Assembly: GCA_043804035.1 (NCBI GenBank)
Contig: JAZDJJ010000193.1
Location: forward strand, 1 to 17,000
DNA from: JAZDJJ01 sp043804035
GTDB taxonomy: Bacteria > Bacteroidota > Bacteroidia > Palsa-948
Direction of reading: 5' to 3'
DNA length: 17,000 nucleotides
The notes below the pieces were generated by a model. That model was not told the DNA's origin. It made no database searches and saw nothing but the letters and a program-made list of their open reading frames with translations. Both the position numbers and the translations under genes were made by a program. Positions 6,347 through 14,809 of this stretch are shown here, piece after piece; the first letter of the stretch is position 1, and each line of letters starts with the position of its first letter.

Positions 6347-7831
6347 ATGACAAATCAATTATTTAAAACAAAGTCCATTTCGCAGTTGTTAGCACAAGTT
6401 AAAGATGACGAACATGGCTTAAAGCGGACTCTCACGACTGCTACTTTAATAGCATTGGGTATTGGTGCAATTATCGGAGCAGGATTATTTGTAAGAACTG
6501 CTGCAGCTGCCGCCAATAATGCCGGTCCTGCTGTTACTATCGGGTTTATTATTGCAGGCATAGGATGTGTTTTTGCAGGACTTTGTTATGCCGAATTTGC
6601 TTCAATGATTCCTGTCGCAGGAAGTGCTTATACATACTCGTATGCAACTATGGGCGAACTTGTTGCATGGATTATCGGGTGGGACCTTGTCCTTGAATAT
6701 GCTTTCGGTGCAGCAACGGTAAGCATCGCATGGAGCGAATATTTTAATAAACTGTTGGAATATATCAATTTAAAAATACCTTTTGAATGGTGCCATTCAC
6801 CTTTTGATGTAATCAAGGATGTTTCGGGGAATGTTATCTCGCACGGAATTATAAATATTCCTGCTCTTTTCATCATATTTCTTTTATCATTATTGTTAAT
6901 ACGAGGTACAAGAGAATCTTCATTAGTGAATGCTCTCATCGTTATTACCAAAGTAGTCATTATTATTTTGTTTATTATTTTTGGATGGTCTTTTATTGAT
7001 CCTGCGAATCATACACCTTTTATACCAGCACCAACTGTGTATGAAGATGCACAAGGAGTGCCGCATAATTTTGGTGGGATACTTGGAATACTTGGAGCGG
7101 CGGGTGTCGTGTTTTTTGCATTCATTGGGTTTGATGCTATTTCAACAGCAGCACAAGAGACAAAAAATCCTAAAAAAGCAATGCCTGTCGCTATCCTCGG
7201 CTCTCTTGCTATTTGCACTGTTTTGTATATTTTGTTTTCTTATGTTCTTACTGGCGTTGCCAGCACTAATGATTTCCGAACAGCAGGAAAAGAAGCATCG
7301 GTTACTTACGCCATACAGACCTACATGACCGGCTATGGTTGGCTCGCAAAATTAGTTACTGTTGCTATATTAGCAGGATTCTCATCTGTTATTCTTGTAA
7401 TGTTGTACGGACAATCACGCGTGTTCTATTCAATGAGTAAAGATGGACTTGTTCCCAAAATTTTTTCTGATATTCACCCAAAATTTAGAACTCCTTACAA
7501 ATCAAATTGGGTGTTTTTTATTTTTGTCGGAGCATTTGCTGCCTTTGTTCCCGGTGATATTGTTGGTGATATGACCAGCATAGGAACGTTATTTGCTTTT
7601 ATGCTTGTTTCTGCTGGCGTGTGGGTTATGCGAAAAACAAATCCCGATATTCCACGACAATTTAAAACACCATTAGTACCTTTGGTTCCAATTCTTGGAA
7701 TTATAACTTGCGGGGCTATGATTTATGGACTTGGATGGGCTAACTGGATTCGGCTACTGATATGGATGCTTATCGGATTCGTTATTTATTTCACATATAG
7801 CATTCGCAAAAGTAAACTCAGACAAAAGTAA
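6347..7831 (+). CDS. APC-superfamily amino acid permease (cationic amino acid transporter-like)
   Basis: A 494-residue inner-membrane transporter with about 12 hydrophobic segments. GIGAIIGAGLFV (38-49) is the unwound first-helix substrate site characteristic of APC transporters, and GFDAISTAAQETKNPKKAMP (261-280) is the conserved helix-6/loop signature. Overall length and motifs fit the bacterial CAT-like group that imports neutral or cationic amino acids by proton coupling. A polar N-terminal tail of about 28 residues precedes the first helix, and a Lys/Arg tail ends the protein. It is monocistronic, with its own promoter and the next gene 167 bases away under a separate promoter. The exact substrate cannot be read from sequence. 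Confidence 0.9.
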   Translation: MTNQLFKTKSISQLLAQVKDDEHGLKRTLTTATLIALGIGAIIGAGLFVRTAAAAANNAGPAVTIGFIIAGIGCVFAGLCYAEFASMIPVAGSAYTYSYATMGELVAWIIGWDLVLEYAFGAATVSIAWSEYFNKLLEYINLKIPFEWCHSPFDVIKDVSGNVISHGIINIPALFIIFLLSLLLIRGTRESSLVNALIVITKVVIIILFIIFGWSFIDPANHTPFIPAPTVYEDAQGVPHNFGGILGILGAAGVVFFAFIGFDAISTAAQETKNPKKAMPVAILGSLAICTVLYILFSYVLTGVASTNDFRTAGKEASVTYAIQTYMTGYGWLAKLVTVAILAGFSSVILVMLYGQSRVFYSMSKDGLVPKIFSDIHPKFRTPYKSNWVFFIFVGAFAAFVPGDIVGDMTSIGTLFAFMLVSAGVWVMRKTNPDIPRQFKTPLVPLVPILGIITCGAMIYGLGWANWIRLLIWMLIGFVIYFTYSIRKSKLRQK

Positions 7832-7843
7832 TCAAAGAATTTC

Positions 7844-7862
7844 CCGCATCTTGATGCGAAGT
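7844..7862 (+). terminator. Weak hairpin after the permease
   Basis: CGCAT-CTTG-ATGCG forms a perfect 5-bp stem with a tetraloop 20 bases after the stop, without a following T run. It is at best a weak terminator. Confidence 0.3.
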
Positions 7863-7900
7863 GATAAACTCATGTAAAAAAAATAGTTGAGAAAAAAATA

Positions 7901-7931
7901 CTTGTTCATATAAAAATGATTTTTATATTTG
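7901..7931 (+). promoter_or_regulatory. Promoter of the metal-uptake operon
   Basis: CTTG (7901-7904), exactly 19 bases, then TATATTTG (7924-7931) matches the TTTG-N19-TAnnTTTG consensus. It has the same architecture as the permease promoter and lies 67 bases ahead of the first ORF. Confidence 0.7.
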
Positions 7932-7936
7932 TATGC

Positions 7937-7958
7937 TTAAATTAGAAAATTAATTTAA
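7937..7958. promoter_or_regulatory. 22-bp palindrome at the operon start site, candidate metalloregulator operator
   Basis: TTAAATTA-GAAAAT-TAATTTAA has perfect 8-bp arms around a 6-bp centre and begins 6 bases after the -7 box, covering the expected transcription start. Position, symmetry and AT-richness fit a repressor site of the Fur/Zur type. The assignment is inferred from the metal-uptake genes that follow. Confidence 0.5.
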
Positions 7959-7998
7959 TGGTCGGTCCAAAACGGGACATAATTCCCTTATTTATACA

Positions 7999-8316
7999 AT
8001 GCAAAGTATAAAAAAAATATTCGTATTTTTTACTTTACTTGTATTCCTTTTTCCTTTTGTAGAGAGGGAAATGCATAACTTTTCGCATAAGAATGACATT
8101 CATTGTGCGAATTCCGAACAACATATTCACGATTCAGACCATCACTGTGTTTTTTGTGATTTCATCAATAACTTCATCTGCTCGCCGCTTTCGTTTCATA
8201 ACCACAGTTTTCTGTTAAGTGTATACAATGTTTCTATTTTCTTTTTTTTAGAAAATAATATAAATCTTCGGCAAAAAGATTTTCATTCCCTTCGTTCTCC
8301 GCCATCGCTGGTTTAA
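7999..8316 (+). CDS. Small secreted or membrane His/Cys-rich protein
   Basis: A 105-residue protein with an N-terminal hydrophobic segment (about 5-20) that is a signal peptide or anchor. A metal-binding-looking stretch follows: H26, H30, H35, C36, H42, H44, H48, H49, C50 and C53, including HIHDSDHHCVFCDF (42-55). A second hydrophobic stretch spans about 71-84, and the tail reads RSPPSL. Small proteins of this style are common in Bacteroidota at the head of metal-handling operons (DUF2946-like in character), and their role is not established; metal binding in the envelope or metal sensing is inferred. It is the first gene after the promoter and palindrome, 67 bases before the barrel gene. Confidence 0.75.
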   Translation: MQSIKKIFVFFTLLVFLFPFVEREMHNFSHKNDIHCANSEQHIHDSDHHCVFCDFINNFICSPLSFHNHSFLLSVYNVSIFFFLENNINLRQKDFHSLRSPPSLV

Positions 8317-8383
8317 TTTTCTCCTTGTTTCCTGCTACGGATTTTCCAAGTGTTAAAGATAAATTAAACTAAAATTTAATGCG

Positions 8384-9532
8384 ATGAATAATAAAATCAA
8401 TTTTATTTTTTTAATTCTATTTGTGACATTGCGATTGAATGCACAAACAGACAGCGTAAAACCCGATTCACTTTTATTGCTGCAAATTCAAAATGAGATA
8501 CAACAGCAACAAACGTCTCATATTCAACAACGTGTTGCTGCTTCCGCAAATCCCGACATTAGTGTGATTGGAGATTTTAAAGGATTGTACCGAAGTTTTG
8601 GTAATCATAATTTTGATGCGGTGCTAAACGAAGTAGAGTTTTCGTTTCAGTCGGTAATTGATCCGTATGCCCGTGCTGATTTTTTTTATTCAGTGGGAGA
8701 AGATGTTGCTACAGGAAATTTTTCAAGCGAAATAGAAGAGGGTTATCTCACCACACTTTCTTTACCCGCACATCTTCAATTGAAAGTGGGAAGATTTAAG
8801 CAAATGTCCGGACGCGTAAACTCTGTTCACTCGCACGCTCTTCCATTTATTGATATCCCTGATGCATATATGAATTTTTTTGGAGAAGAGGGATTGAAAG
8901 GCGATGGCTTATCGTTGAGTTGGCTTTTACCAAATCATATTTTTTTTCAGGAACTTACAGTGGAAGCAACTAATGTAGCGAATGAGATACCAAGTTTTCA
9001 GCGAAGTAAAAAAAATAATTATCTCTATCTCGCACATCTGAAAAATTTTTGGGACTTATCTGCAAATGCTACACTGGAACTTGGTCTTTCAGGAATGACA
9101 GGAGAAAATCCGATGAAGAAAATAACAAACATTGGTGCGATTGATATCACTTACAAATGGAAACCTGTGCGATACAATACTTACAGGTCGGTTACTTTTC
9201 AGAACGAATTGTATTATAGTCAGGCAATGCTTGACAGTAATACTGTTAATGCACTTGGGTTTTATTCTTTATTGAATGTGCAAGTGGCAAAGCGATGGTT
9301 TCTTTCAGGGAGATTTGATTATTCAAACAATCCTTACTCGGCACAATTCGTGCAACAATCCGGTTCCCTCACGCTCGGATGGTATGCCACTGAATTTCAG
9401 AAAATAGAAATAGAGGGGAAATACACTACAATGAATGAATCGCTTCCTGAAAATAACAATGAAAAATTTTTTGTGCAAGCATATCTGCGATGGATTTTTG
9501 TCATCGGTACGCACGGAGCACATCAATACTAA
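8384..9532 (+). CDS. Outer-membrane beta-barrel protein of the metal-uptake operon
   Basis: A 382-residue secreted protein. The signal peptide (1-20, ending LNAQ) is followed by a short Gln-rich periplasmic helix (about 33-50, QNEIQQQQTSHIQQR). The remainder alternates polar and aromatic residues in strands, as in an outer-membrane barrel (for example EVEFSFQSVIDPYARADFFY, and C-terminal KFFVQAYLRWIFVIG). KVGRFKQMSGRVNSVHSHALPF (about 134-155) resembles porin loops. No TonB box or plug domain is visible, so it is porin-like rather than a TonB-dependent receptor. The C terminus GTHGAHQY carries two histidines. It sits between the His-rich protein and the metal-binding lipid-independent SBP, suggesting outer-membrane passage of the same metal; this is inferred. 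Confidence 0.7.
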   Translation: MNNKINFIFLILFVTLRLNAQTDSVKPDSLLLLQIQNEIQQQQTSHIQQRVAASANPDISVIGDFKGLYRSFGNHNFDAVLNEVEFSFQSVIDPYARADFFYSVGEDVATGNFSSEIEEGYLTTLSLPAHLQLKVGRFKQMSGRVNSVHSHALPFIDIPDAYMNFFGEEGLKGDGLSLSWLLPNHIFFQELTVEATNVANEIPSFQRSKKNNYLYLAHLKNFWDLSANATLELGLSGMTGENPMKKITNIGAIDITYKWKPVRYNTYRSVTFQNELYYSQAMLDSNTVNALGFYSLLNVQVAKRWFLSGRFDYSNNPYSAQFVQQSGSLTLGWYATEFQKIEIEGKYTTMNESLPENNNEKFFVQAYLRWIFVIGTHGAHQY

Positions 9533-9565
9533 AAAAAATTAATTCACAAGACAAAAAATAATAAA

Positions 9566-10471
9566 ATGAAAACAAAAATTTTTATCACACTCAGCATAAT
9601 TGTTGTAGTGCTTGGTTTCTCAAAAGCAGAAACGATTCATGTTGTTACTACAACGCAAGATACCAGAAGCATTGTTGAAATAATTGGCGGAAACAAAGTG
9701 GATGTATTTGCTATAGCAATGGGCTATCAAAATCCACACTTCGTTGATCCAAAACCGAGTTACATCATCAAACTTTCTAATGCCGATTTATATGTTACCC
9801 TCGGACTTGATTTAGAAAGCGGTTGGTCTCCGTCATTGCTCACAAGTTCCAGAAATAAAAAAAATCAAAATGGAAGTGATGGTTATGTGGATGCATCGGT
9901 TGGGGTTCCGTTGATGCAAATTCCTTCTGTAATAAATCGCGAAGAAGGTGATATTCACATTTATGGAAATCCGCATTATTGGCTTGACCCGCTGAACGGA
10001 AAAATAATTGCTCAGAATATTTGTGACGGATTGAAACGCATTTCTCCCGAAAACAAAATATTTTTTGAAGCAAACCTAAAAACTTTCAACGAGCAGATTG
10101 ATTTGAAAATGAAAATATGGAGCACCGCGATGATGAGTTTCAAAGGAATAAAAGTGATTGCGTATCACAACGAGTGGTGCTATTTTGAAAACCGCTTCGG
10201 GTTAAAGATTATTGACTTTATGGAACCCAAGCCGGGTATTCCTCCCACGCCATCGCAGTTGGTTAAGATTATCAAAGAAGTGAAAGAGAATAATATCAAG
10301 ATAATTATTACTTCGCCTTATTTTACTTCTTCTTCTTCGGATGTGGTATCTAAACAAACCGTAACGAAAACACTGGTACTTGCCACTTCGGTTGGCGCCT
10401 TTGATTCAATAAAAACATACTACGATTTATTTGATTACAATATTAAATTGTTGACTAATACTTTAAAATAA
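9566..10471 (+). CDS. Metal ABC transporter substrate-binding protein (ZnuA/TroA type, cluster A-I)
   Basis: A 301-residue periplasmic protein with a signal peptide (1-21, ending SKA). Family metal ligands are H58 in QNPHFVDPKPS, H137 in GNPHYWLDP and H201 in AYHNEW; the fourth acidic ligand is likely one of the Asp residues near the C terminus (D280-D290), which I cannot fix. The His-rich flexible loop of classical ZnuA is absent; its place (about 96-130) is taken by a polar loop ending GDIHIYGNPHYW. The protein has no lipobox cysteine. It should capture Zn2+ (or Mn2+/Fe2+) and hand it to the permease encoded 30 bases downstream. Zinc is favoured because of three His ligands. Confidence 0.9.
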   Translation: MKTKIFITLSIIVVVLGFSKAETIHVVTTTQDTRSIVEIIGGNKVDVFAIAMGYQNPHFVDPKPSYIIKLSNADLYVTLGLDLESGWSPSLLTSSRNKKNQNGSDGYVDASVGVPLMQIPSVINREEGDIHIYGNPHYWLDPLNGKIIAQNICDGLKRISPENKIFFEANLKTFNEQIDLKMKIWSTAMMSFKGIKVIAYHNEWCYFENRFGLKIIDFMEPKPGIPPTPSQLVKIIKEVKENNIKIIITSPYFTSSSSDVVSKQTVTKTLVLATSVGAFDSIKTYYDLFDYNIKLLTNTLK

Positions 10472-10501
10472 TTTTTCAATAAAATTCTAAATCCATTTTT
10501 T

Positions 10502-11305
10502 ATGTTTGATATGTTTCAATTAGATTTCATGGTGCAGGCGTTCATCATCAGTATTATTATTGGTATAGTGCTTGCCTATCTTGGTGTGCATGTGGTGATA
10601 AGAGGAGTTGTATTTGTAGATCTCGCACTCGGGCAGATTTCTTCGCTTGGTGTGGCGTATTCCGATTTTGTTGGTTATGGAAAAACAATTATTCCAATTA
10701 TCTTTACACTCATAGGTGCGCTGATGATGTCGTTCATCAACATTCGTGACAAGCGATTAAAATTAGAAGCCGTCATCGGAATTATTTATGCGGTGGCATC
10801 GGCTGCAACTGTGATGCTTATTTCCAAAACCGCTCACGGTGATTCTGACATACAGGAAGTTTTGTTTGGAAACATTCTCTCTATAAATTGGGAACAAATA
10901 AAAGTTATCGGAATAATTTTTGGAATAATTGCATTACTTCATCTTATTTTTTATAAAAAGTTTTTCCTGCTCACCGGAAATTCTAAAAAAACGTTCAATG
11001 TTTGGAATTTTCTTTTTTATTTATCTATTGGGCTTGCAATTGTCTTTGCTGTTCGTACAAGCGGAGTAATTCCCGTATTTGCGTTTCTCATCATTCCTGC
11101 TGTGTGTGCAATTATGTTGTCTGAGAAAAATCTTGGTGTTATTGTTGCCGCAATTATTATTAGTGTGCTTGGAGCATTTTTGGGATTGAATGTTTCATAT
11201 CATTATGATTTTCCTGCAGGGTCATCATTAGTTGCTGTGCTTGGAGGAATGTTTTTGCTCATATCAATGTTTTATTTTTTCAAGAGCAGAAAGATAAAGA
11301 AGTAA
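10502..11305 (+). CDS. Metal ABC transporter permease (ZnuB type, ABC-3 family)
   Basis: A 267-residue inner-membrane permease with about 8-9 hydrophobic segments. RGVVFVDLALGQISSLG (34-50) and VASAATVMLISKTAHGDSDIQEVLFGNILS (about 98-127) are hallmark ABC-3 stretches; the latter contains the coupling region that docks on the ATPase. The length is slightly short but complete. It follows the binding protein by 30 bases and ends the operon. No ATP-binding gene is present before, between or after these genes in the window, so an ATPase must be supplied from elsewhere for transport to work. A MITE-type element lies just downstream. Confidence 0.9.
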   Translation: MFDMFQLDFMVQAFIISIIIGIVLAYLGVHVVIRGVVFVDLALGQISSLGVAYSDFVGYGKTIIPIIFTLIGALMMSFINIRDKRLKLEAVIGIIYAVASAATVMLISKTAHGDSDIQEVLFGNILSINWEQIKVIGIIFGIIALLHLIFYKKFFLLTGNSKKTFNVWNFLFYLSIGLAIVFAVRTSGVIPVFAFLIIPAVCAIMLSEKNLGVIVAAIIISVLGAFLGLNVSYHYDFPAGSSLVAVLGGMFLLISMFYFFKSRKIKK

Positions 11306-11313
11306 TTGCTGGT

Positions 11314-11425
11314 ATTAGAACTTACGCAAACATTCATTTATAAATTAAAATTTATGCCACTAATACACCAAGTTTTTGTTTTGCAAGAGAATAATTCATA
11401 AGAAAACTTTGCGTAAGTCCTAAAT
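11314..11425. mobile_element. Short MITE-like element with TTACGCAAA termini
   Basis: ATTAGAACTTACGCAAA (11314-11330) pairs with TTTGCGTAAGTCCTAAAT (11408-11425) as terminal inverted repeats with one or two mismatches, around an AT-rich non-coding core of about 77 bases. It starts 8 bases after the permease stop and lies between convergent genes, so its hairpin may also terminate both transcripts. No transposase is present. Confidence 0.75.
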
Positions 11426-11523
11426 CAATAATCCTGAAAATCAATTCAGGACTTGTAAATTCGGGATAGGAAAGAAAGTTTATAAATTTAAAAATTTGTT
11501 TCTGTTAAAAAATAATAATTTGA

Positions 11524-12700
11524 TTATCCTGATGACTGGTTTAAAATATTTTGATACAGAGTTAAATATTTTTCAGATATAATTTCCCATGTAAATTTTT
11601 CTTTCCATGTTTTATATCCATTTTCCATCAATTGTTTTCTCATCACAGAGTTTAGATATAATTCATTAAGCATCTTTACTGATTCAGGAATTTTTGCATG
11701 ACTATATCCATTTCCATCAATTTTGGTTGGTAATAACATTCCACCTTGCGACAATTCAATAATTTCTTTTGCATTTCCAACATCGGTTGTTAAAAATGGT
11801 GTCTTTGATGCCATACATTCAAACAAAACGATAGGAGAACATTCAATGTTGGATGGGAACAAAAACAAATCCGCCGCTTTGTATGCCTCCACGGTTTCTT
11901 TTCTTGATATGTAAGTGATAATAATTTTTTTCTGTTTAGACAAATTTAAAAATTTGAGCCAATAAAATTTTGGATACAACATTATCTTTCGTTTAAAATT
12001 TTCATAGTTGTTTCCAATCATTAGAAGTGTAGATTTTTTTAAATCCGATTTTAAAAAAATTTCTAATGCTTCCTTATGTCCTTTGCTTCCCGAAAAAGAG
12101 CCGACTAATAAAATCAAAAATTCATCTTGTGAAATTCCCAAATTCTCACGGATATTAATTTGATTACTACTAAACTCATGCATACTGGCGCCATTAGGAA
12201 TAATCGTATTTTTTGTAATGCCATTTGTTTTTGCAAAATCAATATCACGGTAATCGTGAGATAAAAAAATATTCATATCATATTGCTTCATCCAATTTTT
12301 CAAGTGACTGAAATAATTTTGATATTCGGGATTATAAAAAGCCGAAAAACCAGTCGGGACAAAAACTTTTTTTGCAGTAATTTTTTCTAAAATTGGTAAA
12401 GCAATATCCGTAGCCCATTGTTGTGCAGCAAAATTTGTAACAATGTCAAAATCCGAATTCAATAAAAATTGGCGATAATCTTCTATTTCTCCTTTCATCC
12501 CCCCTACCCAATTGCCATGAATTTTGAATTGTTTGATTTCAACCCCATTATTTTTTTTTTTCTTTTCTATCAACATGAAAACCTGTTGCTACAGTAACCG
12601 AATGCCCCATTTTCACTAATTGTTCGGAAATTTGTTTGACAACTTCCTGCATTCCACCAACAGAAGGATAATATGATTCTACAGTATGAAGTATTTTCAT
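11524..12700 (-). pseudogene. GT4-family glycosyltransferase, one-base frameshift at an A11 tract
   Basis: Two frames together make one family 4 (GT-B) glycosyltransferase. The N part (ATG at 12700) begins MKILHTVESYYPSVGGMQEV with the GT-B glycine loop and runs to VDRKEKKK-stop. The rest continues NNGVEIKQF... to 11524, with SFSGSKGHKEALEIF and the E-x7-E motif ECSPIVLFE that binds the sugar nucleotide. The break is in the A11 run (T at 12551-12561 on the plus strand); ten A's would give one 391-residue protein. No other damage is seen in either half, so the shift is recent, a sequencing error, or tolerated by slippage. Likely role: transfer of a sugar to a glycolipid or polysaccharide. Acceptor unknown. 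It is isolated from other glycan genes. Confidence 0.85.
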
Positions 12701-12716
12701 TAAGTGCTTTAAGTTT

Positions 12717-12863
12717 AAAGTTTTCGGTAGAGCGCACAAAGATATTTCACAAAGGATACGAAAATATCAATAAAATTAATGCTTTGCGGAACCCTTTGCG
12801 AATTTTATAGTTAATTGTTTTTGTAATTGAGATTGCCAAATATTTTGAATTTTTGGAACTGCC
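12717..12863. repeat. Diverged copy of the CACAAAG-core repeat
   Basis: GCGCACAAAGATATTTCACAAAG, AATAAAATTAATGCTTTGCGGA and the terminus TTTTTGGAACTGCC match copies 1 and 2 in order, but the left terminal inverted repeat is unrecognisable and many bases differ. It is an old copy lying between the response regulator and the glycosyltransferase. Confidence 0.7.
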
Positions 12864-12886
12864 ATTAACTCAATATTGAATAAATT

Positions 12887-13582
12887 TTATTCAGCAAACT
12901 TATAGCCAACTCCTCTTATAGAAAGAAAATATTTCGGCTCACGGGGATTTTTTTCAAAGTACTTACGGAAACTGACAATATAATTATCAATGGTGCGAGT
13001 GGAAGGATAGACATCGTATTCCCAAACAATGCTAAGGATTTCTTCTCTGGAAATCACTTCGTTTTTTCTTTCAATCAAAAGTTTCAGCAGGTGAATTTCA
13101 CGTTTGGATAATGTTCGTTTTTTTGTGTTGATTCCTTTTATCTCAAAAGTCAGATAATTTACTTCATTGTTTCCGAATCTATATATCTGTTTTTGGTTTC
13201 TTGATTCCAAATGCCGGTTCCCTCGTTTGATTAAATTATTTACACGAAGAATAAATTCTTCCAGAGTAAATGGCTTTGCCAAATAATCATCGGCTCCTAA
13301 TTTTAATCCATGTATGCGATCGCTGCTTGAATCTTTTGCAGTGAGAAAAAGAATTGGGACTTCTGTATTTTCATAGCGCATCTTTTGGCAAAGTGTGTAG
13401 CCGTCAATTTCAGGAAGCATCACATCAAGAATAATGAGATTAAATCTTGCTGTGCGGAATTGCTCAATTGCTGCTTTACCATCACATACAGCAGTAACAT
13501 TATATTCCTCCATTTCCAAATTAAGGCGGATGGTGTTGCGCAAATTGTCTTCGTCTTCTACTAATAAAATTCTTTGAGACAT
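12887..13582 (-). CDS. OmpR/PhoB-family response regulator
   Basis: A 231-residue two-domain regulator. The receiver domain (about 3-115) has the acidic pocket E9/D10/E11, phosphoacceptor D53 (LIILDVMLPEIDGY), T81 in LFLTAKD and K103 in LAKPF. The C-terminal winged-helix DNA-binding domain (about 135-229) has the KREIHLLKLL helix, the recognition region TIDNYIVSFRKYF and the closing RGVGYKF wing. All residues needed for phosphorylation are present. No histidine kinase lies in the window. Its start is 9 bases after the restored end of yraN, suggesting co-transcription, and a diverged repeat separates it from the glycosyltransferase downstream. Confidence 0.92.
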   Translation of the reverse strand: MSQRILLVEDEDNLRNTIRLNLEMEEYNVTAVCDGKAAIEQFRTARFNLIILDVMLPEIDGYTLCQKMRYENTEVPILFLTAKDSSSDRIHGLKLGADDYLAKPFTLEEFILRVNNLIKRGNRHLESRNQKQIYRFGNNEVNYLTFEIKGINTKKRTLSKREIHLLKLLIERKNEVISREEILSIVWEYDVYPSTRTIDNYIVSFRKYFEKNPREPKYFLSIRGVGYKFAE

Positions 13583-13591
13583 AAATTTTTT

Positions 13592-13955
13592 TCAAGCAAC
13601 AGGATAAAACGCATCTTCAATATGATGAATGTTGTGTTCATCTTTAACTAATATCACTGATACTACATCAAATCTCGCTTTCATTATCAGATTTTTTTTT
13701 TTCTATATACGCATTAGCCACCTTGATAAGATGTTTTTGTTTTTTCCGGGTTACAAATTCTTCGGGATATCCGAATGCATTGCTTGCTCTGGTTTTTACT
13801 TCTACAAAAACTATAAAATCATCTTTGCGGGCTACAATATCTAATTCTTCTTTTCCGAAATGCCAGTTTCTGTTTAAGATAACATAACCCTCTTTCATTA
13901 AATATTTTACAGCGAGGTCTTCGCCAAGTTTTCCTATGTCATTGTGTTCAGCCAT
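13592..13955 (-). pseudogene. yraN: YraN (UPF0102) family protein, one-base frameshift at an A11 tract
   Basis: From ATG 13955 the frame encodes a UPF0102 nuclease-like protein: HNDIGKLGEDLAVKYL, then NWHFGKEELDIVARKDDFIVFVEVKTR with the PD-(D/E)xK-type residues E37, D39, E52 and K54. It then stops at 13668 after EKKKSDNESEI. The family's conserved C terminus, ARFDVVSV...HNIHHIEDAFYP, is encoded just beyond, one base out of phase, ending with TGA at 13592. The A11 run (T at 13692-13702 on the plus strand) is the break; ten A's restore about 120 residues, the normal family length. A TTG upstream (13991) would add 12 residues but is less likely than the ATG. The cellular role of the family is unsettled. 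Confidence 0.85.
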
Positions 13956-14051
13956 AATTTTATGAAATACGAATTTAGGAGAAAGTATCAATTTGTTTTT
14001 TAAGAGGTGTTTGAAAGTAGATTATTTAGTTTGGTTCTACTGCTAATTGTG

Positions 14052-14059
14052 CAAAGATA
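14052..14059 (-). promoter_or_regulatory. Possible -7 box for yraN and the response regulator
   Basis: The minus strand reads TATCTTTG, matching TAnnTTTG, about 97 bases before the yraN ATG. There is no clear -33 half, and the leader would be long. Confidence 0.3.
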
Positions 14060-14179
14060 TATTAACCCGGATTTTTTTATATGATTAAAGTTACAAAACC
14101 GATTTGTTTTTTTTGAAACTTTCATGTTATTGATGTTCAAAAAAATATTACTTTTACTTATTAAATAAAATTAATCATT

Positions 14180-14809
14180 ATGAAAAAAATATTTCTTGGT
14201 GCTTCCTTTATTATATGCACTTCCATTTTTGCTCAATCCTTTGAAGGAACGATTGAGTTTAAGAAACAAACTTTTACTGACACAGTAAACTATGTCTACT
14301 ATATTAAAGGCGACATGGTGCGCATTGATGAAATTGGTTCCAAATTTAAAAAAGTGGAAGGCAGTTTTATCGTTGACATTAAATCGAATAAAATGTTTTC
14401 TATGAGTCATGAACGAAAACTTTATTCTGAACAATCGCCGGGAACTCCTGCCGTCATAAATGGCAAACCTGAAGTGACTAAAACTAAAAATATAAAAACT
14501 CTTCAAGGGTATAAGTGTACAGAATACATTGTAAAAAATGAAGAAGAGAAAGTTGAGGTTTCTTATTGGGTAGCCAATGGCAAATTTGATTTCTTTTCTG
14601 ATCTTCTCAAAACCTTAAACCGAAAAGATAAATCATCAGTTTATTTTCAGCAGATAACTGATACTAAAGGAATGTTCCCTTTTCTTTCTTCACAGAAAAA
14701 TTCGGAAGGAAAAGAAGAAACTCGCCTTGAAGTAACCAAGATACAGAAGAAAATAATTGATGCCAATACTTTTGAAATTCCTAAGAACTATCAAAAATTT
14801 CAGAGATAG
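14180..14809 (+). CDS. Secreted DUF4412-like protein
   Basis: A 209-residue protein with a clear signal peptide (1-18, ending IFA-Q) and no later membrane segment, so periplasmic or exported. After the cut it opens FEGTIEFKKQTFTDTVNYVYYIKGDMVRID and has SFIVDIKSNKMFSMSHERKLY, KTLQGYKCTEYIV and VSYWVANG. This is the pattern of DUF4412-type Bacteroidota proteins: a stored-value fold in which GDMVRID, D-x-x-S/K and GYKC-x-x-Y recur. No catalytic motif is evident and the function is unknown. It runs convergent to ldcA, overlapping it by 10 bases, and is divergent from yraN. Confidence in the gene is high; the family assignment is from recognition of the pattern. Confidence 0.8.
   Translation: MKKIFLGASFIICTSIFAQSFEGTIEFKKQTFTDTVNYVYYIKGDMVRIDEIGSKFKKVEGSFIVDIKSNKMFSMSHERKLYSEQSPGTPAVINGKPEVTKTKNIKTLQGYKCTEYIVKNEEEKVEVSYWVANGKFDFFSDLLKTLNRKDKSSVYFQQITDTKGMFPFLSSQKNSEGKEETRLEVTKIQKKIIDANTFEIPKNYQKFQR

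Noticed and set aside
12887..13582. Two-component operon
   Set aside because: A complete response regulator is present but no kinase gene is found on either side within the window.
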